Below are positions 27,430 through 35,625 of a DNA stretch of 64,000 nt, piece by piece. This DNA comes from Caulobacter sp. 73W (lineage in GTDB: Bacteria; Pseudomonadota; Alphaproteobacteria; Caulobacterales; Caulobacteraceae): contig NZ_CP158375.1 in the NCBI RefSeq assembly GCF_041021955.1, forward strand, positions 124,001-188,000, given 5' to 3'. The notes beneath the pieces are model-generated. The model was not told the DNA's origin and did no database searches. It worked only from the letters and a program-made list of their open reading frames with translations. Position 1 is the first letter of the stretch. The number at the start of each line of letters is the position of its first letter. Position numbers and translations under genes: made by a program.

Positions 27430-28068
27430 ATGCCTCTTGCTATCGACTTCATCGCCGACGTCGTGTGCCCCTGGTGCTATCTGGGCTGGAAGCGCCTTGA
27501 GCAGGCCCTGGCCCTACGCCCGGACGTCGAGGCCGCCATAACCTGGCGCCCCTATCAGCTGGATCCCAGCCTGCCCGAGGAAGGCGTCGACCGCGCCGCC
27601 TATATGGCCGCCAAGTTCCCCGACAAGTCGCGCCTTCAGGCCGTGCATGATGAATTGGTTCGCCAGGCCGCCGAATGCGGCGTGAGCATGAACTTCTCGA
27701 TCATCGACAAGGCCCCCAACACCAACGGCGCCCAACGCCTGATCCGCTGGGCCGGCGGCGCCGGGGTCCAAGCCAAAGTCGCCCAGGCCGTGATGGCCGC
27801 CTATTTCACCGATGGCCGCGACATCGGCGACCCCATCGTCCTGGCCGACATCGGCGAGCAGGCCGGCATGGATCGCCTAACCGTGCTGAAGCTGCTGTCC
27901 GAGGGCGCCGATCGCAAGATCGTCGCCCACGAACACCAGATGGCCGTCCGCGCCGGCGTCAACGGCGTGCCCTTCATGATCTTCGGCGGCAAGGTCGCCA
28001 TCTCGGGCGCCGAAAGCGCCGAGCACATCGCCCGCGCCATCGACAAGGCCCTGGAGCTTTCGGCGTGA
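27430..28068 (+). CDS. DsbA-family (FrnE-like) thiol oxidoreductase
   Basis: Encodes 212 residues. The N-terminal strand IDFIADVVCPWCYLGW has the thioredoxin-fold CPWC motif at about residues 14-17. NTNGAQRLIRWAGG and GVNGVPFMIFGGKVAISGA (the cis-proline Val-Pro loop) are typical of the cytoplasmic FrnE/2-hydroxychromene isomerase-like branch. No signal peptide, so it acts in the cytoplasm. A GGAGG lies five bases before the ATG. It starts nine bases after popA and overlaps the next gene (GTGA). Confidence 0.9.
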   Translation: MPLAIDFIADVVCPWCYLGWKRLEQALALRPDVEAAITWRPYQLDPSLPEEGVDRAAYMAAKFPDKSRLQAVHDELVRQAAECGVSMNFSIIDKAPNTNGAQRLIRWAGGAGVQAKVAQAVMAAYFTDGRDIGDPIVLADIGEQAGMDRLTVLKLLSEGADRKIVAHEHQMAVRAGVNGVPFMIFGGKVAISGAESAEHIARAIDKALELSA

Positions 28069-28580
28069 CCCTGGATCAGGTCGCCCACTATTGGCCCTAC
28101 ATCGCCGTGCCGGTCGCGGCGGTCGTGGTGATGATCCGCCTGCACCGCATGAAGCGTCACCGGCCCATGCGCCTACAGATGATCTGGGTCTTGCCCGTGG
28201 TCATGGCGGTGTTGTGCGGCTTGCTGCTCTGGCGCTTCCCGCCGGAGGGTGTCGAGTGGCTGTGGCTGGGCGCGATCTTCGCGCTGGGCGGCGCGGTCGG
28301 TTGGCGGCGCGGCCGGATGGTCGACATCATCGTCTGCGATCAGACCTCCATCCTGAAGATGAGGGCCACCCCGGCGGCGATCTTCCTGTTCGTGGGCCTG
28401 GTGCTGTTCCGCGCCGCTTTGCGCCCGATCCTGGAGGTGGAATCAGCCGCCTGGCACATCCGCGCGGCCTTGATCACGGACGGCTTCATCGTCTTCGCTG
28501 TCGGCCTGGTGATCCTGGCCCGCATCGAGATGGGCACGCGGGCCCTGCGCCTCCTGAACGAGGCGAAGGCCGCCGCCTAG
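28065..28580 (+). CDS. Four-helix membrane protein, CcdC/DUF1453-like
   Basis: Encodes 171 residues from a GTG that overlaps the preceding stop codon by four bases. Four or five hydrophobic segments are seen: YIAVPVAAVVVMIRL, MIWVLPVVMAVLCGLLLW, WLGAIFALGGAVG and AAIFLFVGLVLFRAAL, then AALITDGFIVFAVGLVILA. The pattern WRRGRMVDIIVCDQTSILKMRATP recalls the CcdC (DUF1453) family. Function unknown; the link with a thiol oxidoreductase is only by position. Its end overlaps mfd by four bases. Confidence 0.72.
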   Translation: MTLDQVAHYWPYIAVPVAAVVVMIRLHRMKRHRPMRLQMIWVLPVVMAVLCGLLLWRFPPEGVEWLWLGAIFALGGAVGWRRGRMVDIIVCDQTSILKMRATPAAIFLFVGLVLFRAALRPILEVESAAWHIRAALITDGFIVFAVGLVILARIEMGTRALRLLNEAKAAA

Positions 28581-31500
28581 GCTGCTTTGGCCAGCTTCGC
28601 CAGTTCGGTCAGGATCCGCTCGGCCGCGTTCAGGCGGTCCTTGGGCGTGTCCCACTCGCCCTTAACCACCACCTTCTGGTCAGGCCGCACCTTCCAGGCC
28701 GCGCCGTTCTTGGCGACGAACTGGATCAGGCCCATGGGGTTGGCGAAGGTGTCATTGCGGAAGCTGGCGACCGCGCCCTTGGGCCCGACGTCGATCTTGG
28801 CGACATTGGCCTCGCGGCACAGGCCCTTGATCCCGACGACCTTGAGCAGGCTGTCGGCCTCTGGCGGCAGCGGGCCGAAGCGGTCGATCAGTTCGGCGGC
28901 CAGGGCTTCGCGGTCCTGCGCCTTTTCGGCTTCCGACAGGCGGCGATAGAGCGACAGGCGCACGTTCAGGTCCGGCACGTAGTCGTCCGGAATCATCACC
29001 GCCGCTCCGGCGTTGATGATCGGCGACCAGCCGCGGTCGGCGAACAGACCCACGTCCTTGCCGGCCCGCTCCTTCAGCTCGGCCACGGCGTCCTCCAGCA
29101 TCTGCTGATAGAGCTCGACCCCGATCTCCTTGATGTGGCCGCTCTGCTCGTCGCCCAGCAGGTTGCCCCCGCCGCGCTGATCCAGATCGTGGCTGGCCAG
29201 CTGGAAGCCGGCGCCCAGGCTGTCGAGGGACTGCAGCACCTTCAGGCGCTTCTCCGCCGACAGGGTCAGCTGCTTCTCGACAGGCGTCGTCAGATAGGCG
29301 TAGGCGCGGGCCTTGGACCGGCCGACGCGTCCGCGGATCTGATAGAGCTGCGCCAGGCCGAACATGTCCGCCCGGTGCACGATCAGGGTGTTGGCGCTGG
29401 GGATATCCAGGCCGCTCTCGACGATCGTGGTCGACAGCAGCACGTCGTACTGACCGTCGTAGAAGGCGGTCATCACCTCTTCCAGCTGGGTGGGCGCCAT
29501 CTGGCCGTGGCCGGTGATGACCTTGATCTCAGGCACCTGCTCGCGCAGGAACTTCTCGATGTCCGTCAGGTCCTTCAGGCGCGGCACGACGTAGTAGGCC
29601 TGGCCGCCGCGATACTTCTCGCGCAGCAGGGCCTCGCGGATGGTCACCGCGTCGAACGGACTGATGAAGGTGCGCACCGCGAGGCGGTCCACCGGCGGAG
29701 TGGCGATGATCGACATCTCGCGAATGCCCGACAGCGCCATCTGCAGCGTGCGGGGGATCGGCGTGGCGGTCAGGGTCAGCATGTGCACGTCGGCGCGAAG
29801 CTCTTTCAGCTTCTCCTTGTGCTTGACCCCGAAGTGCTGCTCCTCGTCGACGATGACCAGGCCCAGGTCCTTGAAGGACACCTGCTTGGACAGCACCGCA
29901 TGGGTGCCGACCACGATCTCGAACTCACCGTTGGCCAGGCCGTCGCGGGTCTCGCTGGCTTCCTTGGCCGGGGCCAGGCGAGACAGGCGGCGCACCTTGA
30001 TCGGCCAGCCCTGGAAGCGCTCGACGAAAGTCTTGTAGTGCTGACGCGCCAGCAGGGTCGTCGGACAGACAACCGCCACCTGCTTGCCGCTCATGGCCAC
30101 CACGAACGCGGCGCGCAGGGCAACCTCGGTCTTGCCAAAACCCACGTCGCCGCAGATCAGGCGATCCATCGGCTTGCCCGAGCCTAGGTCGCTCAGCACG
30201 TCGGCGATGGCGTTCAGCTGATCGTCCGTCTCCTCGTAGGGGAAGCGGGCGCAGAATTCGTCGAACACGCCCGACGGCGGATCGGTCTCCTCGACCGCCT
30301 TGACCGAGCGTGCGGCGGCGATGGCGATCAGGCCCTCGGCCATCTCGCGCAGGCGCTCCTTGGCCCGCGCCTTGCGTGACTGCCAGGCGGCCCCACCCAG
30401 CTTATCGAGCACCGCATCCTCGCCGTCCGCGCCATAGCGGGTCAGCAGGTCGATGTTCTCGACCGGTAGATACAACTTGGCCTCGCCGGCGTAGTGCAGT
30501 TCAAGGCAGTCGTGCGGCGCCTCTTGGACCTCCAGGGTCTTCAGGCCCTCATAGCGCCCGATGCCGTGGTCGATATGGACCACCAGGTCGCCCTGGGTCA
30601 GGGCGCTGGCCTCGGCCAGGAAGTTGGCGGCGCGCCGCTTCTTGCGCGGACGCGCCAGGCGGTCGCCCAGGATGTCGGTCTCGGCGATGACCGCCAGGTT
30701 CTCGGTCTCGAAACCGGCGTCCAGCGGCAGCACCACGCGCAGCGGCGTCTTCGGGTCCGCCGCCTTGGCCGCCTGCCAGTAGGGCGCAAAGTTGATCTTC
30801 TTCAGACCATGATCGCCCAGCATCGAGCCCAGGCGCTCGGACGAGCCTTCGGTCCAGCTGGCGAACAGCACGCGCTTGCCGGCGGCGATCTGGCGATTGG
30901 CGTAGTCGCTTACCGCCTCGAACAGGTTGCCGCTGTCGGTCTGGCGCTCGGCGGCGAAGGTGCGGCCAAGCTTGGCGCCCATGTCGATCACCTGCTCGCC
31001 CTCAGTCAGGAAGGGCGTGAAGCGGCGGTTGGCCCGGTGGCCGATCCGCTGCTCCCATTCAGTGGCGTCCATGTAGAGCGCGCGCGGCTCCAGCGGGCGA
31101 TAGGCGCCCTTGCGGTCGGCGGCTGCGCGGGCGTCATAGGCGTCCTCGATCATCGCCAGACGCTCGTCGCGCGCCTCGGTGGCCAAGTGATCCACGCCGA
31201 TCAGGGTGTTGGGCGGCAGGTAGTCGAAGATGGTCTCCATCTTCTCGTACAGCAGCGGCAGCCAGTGCTCGAGGCCGGCGCGGCGCGAACCCTCGCTGAC
31301 CGCGGCGTACAGAGCATCCTCGCCCGGCGCGCCAAAACGGCTGACATAACCCTTGCGGAAGCGGCTGATAGCATCGGCGTCCAGCAGCGCCTCGCTGACC
31401 GGCAGCAGGTCGATCTCCTTCAGCTGCCTGGTCGAGCGCTGGGTATCGGGATCGAAGGCGCGGATGCTCTCCAGCGTGTCGCCGAAAAGGTCCAAGCGCA

Positions 31501-32047
31501 CCGGCTCGTCGGCCGCCGGGGGAAGACGTCGATCACCCCGCCCCGAATGGCGAACTCGCCCCGGTCGGAAACGGTGGAGGCGCGGACGTAGCCGTTGATG
31601 GCGAAATAGCGCTCCAGGTCGGCCACATCGACGCTGTTGCCCACCTTGGCGGCATAGCCGGCCCGGCTGACAACGCTCTTGTCCGGCACACGCTGCAAGG
31701 CGGCCGGCGCGGCGATCACCAGGATCGCGGTCTTCTTCGCATCGAAACCGCGCGCCAGCCGCGCCAAGGTCGCCATGCGCTGGGCGCTGACGCCCGAGGT
31801 CGGGCCGATGCGGTCGTAAGGCAGGCAGTCCCACGACGGGAACAGCGCGGTCTCGACCTCCGGCGCGAAGAACTTCAGGGCCTCGATGAAGGCGCCGGCT
31901 CGGGCGCCGTCACGAGCGATGAACACCGACAACCCGCCGCGCGCCCGCGCGACATCGACCATCACCAGGGCGTCGAATCCCTCCGGCGCGCCGGCAAGGT
32001 CGAAGTCGACCATCGTCCTTGGCGATGCGTTTGGCGTCGTAAGCCAT
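28577..32047 (-). pseudogene. mfd: Transcription-repair coupling factor Mfd, frameshifted
   Basis: A single long gene in broken frames. The main frame (28577 to about 31517) holds the RNA-polymerase interacting and helicase parts: DLVVHIDHGIGRYEGL, ICGDVGFGKTEVALRAAF (Walker A), VVDEEQHFG and IRGRVGRSKARAYAY, plus the C-terminal TRCF domain. The N-terminal part (about 31523-32013, VIAAPAALQR, GGVIDVFP) is in another frame. The shift is at 31518-31522, a G5 run (C5 on the coding strand) where C6 would restore VFPPAADEPVRLDLFGD. A start with a good ribosome site at 32047 (MAYDAKRIAKD) is in a third frame, suggesting a second shift near 32017; alternatively translation starts at 32013. Mfd removes stalled polymerase and recruits UvrA. 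It sits next to sdhE. Essential-looking conservation makes a consensus error more likely than loss. Confidence 0.88.
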
Positions 32048-32062
32048 GAAATTCCCTAGTGT

Positions 32063-32347
32063 TTAGGCGCCCTGCCCCTCGCCGCGGGCGGCGTGCGCCT
32101 CGAAGCGGAAGGTCTTGAGCATGTCCATCACGTCGTGATCGAACGCCGGCGGCGTCGGGAAGCGCCCGATGATCCAGCCGTAGATGTCGTGATCGTTCTC
32201 TTCCATGAGCACCTCGAGACGGTCGAGTTGCTCCAACGTGAGGAGATGGACATGGTTGTCCGCGAACGGCCCTAAAATGAGGTCCGCTTCCCGAAAGCCC
32301 CGGTGCCAAGCCCGGAACCTGATCTTCTTCAATCGCACATCGTCCAT
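32063..32347 (-). CDS. sdhE: Succinate dehydrogenase flavinylation factor SdhE
   Basis: Encodes 94 residues from the ATG at 32347; the longer frame is not supported. The conserved RGxxE motif is HRGFREADLILG, followed by a helical HLLTLEQLDRLEVLMEENDHDIYGWI bundle typical of the SdhE/SdhAF2 family. It promotes covalent FAD attachment to succinate dehydrogenase SdhA. It lies 15 bases before mfd, a common alphaproteobacterial neighbourhood. Confidence 0.92.
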   Translation of the reverse strand: MDDVRLKKIRFRAWHRGFREADLILGPFADNHVHLLTLEQLDRLEVLMEENDHDIYGWIIGRFPTPPAFDHDVMDMLKTFRFEAHAARGEGQGA

Positions 32348-32477
32348 GGGTAGCGGCGGATATAGGCTCGCGCCGCCCATTAGGCCAGCAGCTTCGACTG
32401 CTTTTCGCGGGCGCGCGCCCAACGCTTGGATCGCGGCGCGGCGCAGTCTAGCCCTCGGCGTTCCTGGAGATGCGAAA

Positions 32478-32936
32478 ATGGTCATTATCGAAGACGATCT
32501 GGAAAGCCCCGGAACGCTGGAGCTTCTTGCCCTGCACCTGGACGGCATGCGCGAGCATACCCCCGCCGGCCATGTCCACGCCCTGGACGTGTCGCGGCTC
32601 AAGGCCCCGGAAATCACCTTCTGGACAGCGCGCTCCGGTGAACGCGTGGCCGGGATGGCGGCCTTGCGGATGCTTGGCGACGGCGTGGGCGAGCTGAAAT
32701 CCATGCGCACCCATCCGGACTTCATTCGCCAGGGTGTGGCCGCGGCCCTGCTGGAGCACGTCATCGCCACGGCGAAGGCTCGAGGCCTGACCCGCCTGAG
32801 CCTGGAGACTGGCAGCGGCCCAGGGTTCGACGCCGCCCTCACGTTGTATCGCCAGCGCGGCTTCACCAGCGGCGGCGCCTTTGGCGACTACCGGGCCAGC
32901 GACTTCAACCAGTTCCTACATCTCCAACTGACCTGA
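32478..32936 (+). CDS. GNAT-family N-acetyltransferase
   Basis: Encodes 152 residues from the ATG at 32478 with GGAG nine bases upstream. The acetyl-CoA binding motif is RTHPDFIRQGVAAALLEHVI (Q/RxxGxA), preceded by the strand GVGELKSM and followed by LSLETGSGPGFDAALTLYRQRGF, the YxRxGF-like helix end. Substrate unknown. Divergent from sdhE with about 130 bases between. Confidence 0.87.
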   Translation: MVIIEDDLESPGTLELLALHLDGMREHTPAGHVHALDVSRLKAPEITFWTARSGERVAGMAALRMLGDGVGELKSMRTHPDFIRQGVAAALLEHVIATAKARGLTRLSLETGSGPGFDAALTLYRQRGFTSGGAFGDYRASDFNQFLHLQLT

Positions 32937-33011
32937 CAAAAAATCCGCCACGCGGTGTCGGGTCCGGGCATAGTCCCACGTCCTTGGGCAATGATGAGGA
33001 CGAGACCCGCC

Positions 33012-33389
33012 ATGCAATACGCGATCCTTTGCTACAATCAGGAAGACGTCGTCGGCGCCTGGAGCAAGGAAGAGGACGACGCCGTCATGGCGCGCCTGAT
33101 GGCGGTGCAGGACCGGCTGGCCCAGCAGGGCCGCCTTGGCCCCGTGGCGCGCCTTTTGCCCACGACCTCGGCCACCACTCTGCGCAAGAGCGCGGGCGAG
33201 CCCATGGTCATCGACGGCCCCTTCGCCGAGACCAAGGAGCAGTTCCTTGGCTTCTACGTCGTCAATTGCGACACGCTGGAGGAGGTCATCGAGATCGCCA
33301 AGGAGCTGGCCATCGCCAATCCCGGCGTCGGCTCCTACGAGATCCGTCCCGTCGGCGTGTTCTTCCCCAACGGCGTCGCACAGCCATGA
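33012..33389 (+). CDS. YciI-like (DGPF domain) protein
   Basis: Encodes 125 residues. The DGPF signature is VIDGPFAETKEQFLGFYVV, with the N-terminal MQYAILCYNQE strand and the C-terminal EIRPVG strand of the ferredoxin-like YCII fold. Such proteins are often fused or adjacent to sigma factors with a TPR-like C-terminus, and indeed the stop codon overlaps the ATG of the sigma gene (ATGA). The role is not established; it may modulate the sigma factor. Confidence 0.88.
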   Translation: MQYAILCYNQEDVVGAWSKEEDDAVMARLMAVQDRLAQQGRLGPVARLLPTTSATTLRKSAGEPMVIDGPFAETKEQFLGFYVVNCDTLEEVIEIAKELAIANPGVGSYEIRPVGVFFPNGVAQP

Positions 33390-34637
33390 CCGATCTGGAC
33401 TGGATCGAGGCGGCGATCACCGCGGCCCGCCCCCAGGCCGTCGGCGCCCTGCTGCGCTATTTCCGTGATCTCGACGCCGCCGAGGAGGCCTTTCAGGAGG
33501 CTTGCCTGCGCGCCCTCAAGAGCTGGCCGCGCAACGGCCCGCCCCGCGACGCCGCCGCCTGGCTGATCCTGGTGGGCCGCAACAGCGGGGTGGACGCGGT
33601 GCGCAAGCGCTCGCGCCTCACCGCTCTGCCGGACGAGGCCGCCATCTCCGACCTCGACGACGTGGAGGACGGCGTGGTCGAGAGCCTGGACGCCGACCAG
33701 TACCGCGACGACGTCCTGCGCCTGCTGTTTATATGCTGCCACCCTGACCTGCCCGCCACCCAGCAGATCGCCCTGGCCCTGCGCATCGTCTCGGGTCTTA
33801 CGGTTCGGCAGATCGCCCGCGCCTTCCTGGTCAGCGAGGCGGCCATGGAGCAGCGCATCACCCGCGCCAAGGGCCGTATCGGCGCCGGCGACGCCTCTTT
33901 CGAGACTTCCCGGCCCCGTCGAGCGCGCCGAGCGGTTCGAGGCGGTGGCCGCCATGCTCTATTTGGTCTTCAACGAAGGCTATTCCGGCGCCGCCGATCC
34001 CGCCCGCGCCGGTCTGGCGGACGAGGCGATCCGCCTATCGCGCCTGCTGCTGCGCCTGTTTAAGGCCGAGCCGGAGATCATGGGCCTGACCGCCCTGCTC
34101 CTGCTGCAGCACGCCCGCAGCGCCGCCCGCTTCGACGCCGAGGGCCAGGTCGTCCTGCTTGATGATCAGGACCGCTCCCTGTGGAACCGCAGCATGATCG
34201 CCGAGGGCCTGGCCCTGGTCGACAAGGCCATGCGCCATCAGCGGCCGGGCGCCTATCAGATCCAGGCCGCCATCGCCGCGCTGCACGCCCGCGCCGAGGC
34301 GCCGGCCGACACCGACTGGCCACAGATCGACCGCCTCTACGCAGCGCTGGAGCACATGCAGCCTTCGCCAGTGATCACCCTCAACCGCGCCGTCGCGGTA
34401 TCCAAGGTCGCCGGGCCGGAGAAGGCCCTGGCCCTGATCGAGCCCCTGGCCGAGCGCCTGGCCAACTACTTCCACTTCCACGGCCTGCGCGGCGGTCTGC
34501 TGCTGCAACTGGGCCGTCAGACCGAGGCCCGCACCGCCTTCGACCGCGCCATCGCTCTCGCCGGCACCCCGGCCGAGGCCGCGCATATCCGCAACCACCT
34601 CGACCGGATCCTCAAGCAAAGCGCCGCCGCCGAATAG
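33386..34637 (+). pseudogene. DUF6596-type RNA polymerase sigma factor, frameshifted
   Basis: Two frames form one sigma factor. The first (ATG 33386) has region 2 (LRYFRDLDAAEEAFQEACLRAL, VGRNSGVDAVRKRSRL), the DUF6596-type linker, and region 4 (LRIVSGLTVRQIARAFLVSEAAMEQRITRAK). The second frame, from about 33912, continues with AAMLYLVFNEGYSGA and a TPR-like helical domain, GRQTEARTAFDRAIALAGTPAEAAH. The shift is at about 33903-33913 (acttcccgg): deletion of one T would give a continuous frame. Sigma factors of this type, usually paired with YciI genes, control small regulons. If real, the C-terminal domain is lost. The first frame, unchecked, runs on to 34063 as shadow. Confidence 0.85.
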
Positions 34638-34687
34638 TCGGCCAACCAACTGGCGGACCGGGCCCGAACGCTCTAAGCCCACCTCCA

Positions 34688-35068
34688 ATGCGGATGACCA
34701 GAGAACTCGAAGGCTACATGTCGGCCCTCGCCCACCCTATGCGGGCGGAGGTGGAGACCGTGCTGGCCGCCCTCCTCTCCGAGGACGCCGACATCGCCGC
34801 CGGGGTGAAATGGAACGCCCCCAGCTTTTCCTGGAAGGGAGAGGACCGGGTGACGTTCCGCCTGCATCCCAAGGGCTGGCTTCAGCTCATCCTGCATCGG
34901 GGCGCCAAGCCGCGCGACGGAGCCTTCACCTTCGAGGATGAAAGCGGCCTGATCACTTGGCTCGCCCCCGATCGGGGCATGATCGAACTGAAGGACTCAG
35001 CCGCGGTCGCCGCGAACTTGCCGGCCATCGTCGCCGTCAGCCGCGCCTGGATGTTGGCGACCGTCTAG
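34688..35068 (+). CDS. DUF1801 domain protein
   Basis: Encodes 126 residues from the ATG at 34688 (34694 also possible). The pattern VLAALLSEDADIAAGVKWNAPSFSWKGEDRVTF followed by LQLILHRGAKPRDG and a C-terminal helical ELKDSAAVAANLPAIVAV matches the DUF1801/YdhG-like fold, a small protein of unknown role found in stress-response settings. It starts 50 bases after the sigma factor and its end overlaps the convergent gene by four bases. Confidence 0.82.
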   Translation: MRMTRELEGYMSALAHPMRAEVETVLAALLSEDADIAAGVKWNAPSFSWKGEDRVTFRLHPKGWLQLILHRGAKPRDGAFTFEDESGLITWLAPDRGMIELKDSAAVAANLPAIVAVSRAWMLATV

Positions 35069-35535
35069 AAGGTGTTCAGCCGGGCGATCACCAGGCACTT
35101 GGGCTCGCCGCTCTCCAGCGACACCAGCACCGACTTGCCCTGCTTGGGCGCGAAGAACGCCGCCTTGTCGGGCATCTCCACCCCGACCATGCCGGGGCTG
35201 GAGAACCGGCAGACCGGATAGGTCTTGCCGCTTCGGCCGCCGTCGGCGTGCAGCAGCGTGCATTCCATGTGGCCCAGCCGGCGCTCGAAGCGGACGCCCT
35301 CGTATTCCGTGGCCCTGGCCTTAGGCAGGGGCGCGCCGTCATAGCCGGCCCGGGTCACGGTCGGGCACGGTTCCCCCGGCATAGACCACGCCTGCGCCTC
35401 GGCCACATTGGCGTTCCGCTGCTGGATCATCTTGGGAATGAAGGATGCGGGAACCAGAATCGCGAGCCCGCCAATCGCCAGCCACATGATCGGCGGCTTC
35501 TTGCGGGCTTTCAGAACCCCATAATCGGTGGTCAT
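35065..35535 (-). CDS. Single-pass membrane protein of unknown function
   Basis: Encodes 156 residues from the ATG at 35535, six bases after GGAGGGG. A hydrophobic segment at about residues 15-33 (PIMWLAIGGLAILVPASFIP) anchors it in the membrane with the rest outside the cytoplasm. The mature part contains four cysteines (PCPTVTR, MECTLL, PVCRFS, PKCLVI) that could form disulfides, and YPVCRFSSPGMVGV. No family recognised. Divergent from rnr with about 90 bases between starts. Confidence 0.68.
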   Translation of the reverse strand: MTTDYGVLKARKKPPIMWLAIGGLAILVPASFIPKMIQQRNANVAEAQAWSMPGEPCPTVTRAGYDGAPLPKARATEYEGVRFERRLGHMECTLLHADGGRSGKTYPVCRFSSPGMVGVEMPDKAAFFAPKQGKSVLVSLESGEPKCLVIARLNTF

Positions 35536-35625
35536 ACGCACCCCTCCAGCACAACCGGAGCTTTGCAAAACGTTGCGGCTGCTGACAAGCGGGACAATCG
35601 GCCCCGATGCGCGTTACACACGGTC

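Noticed and set aside
28091..30187. 698-codon plus-strand frame over mfd and a membrane protein gene
   Set aside because: Mostly antisense to the well-conserved helicase part of Mfd; no domain pattern.
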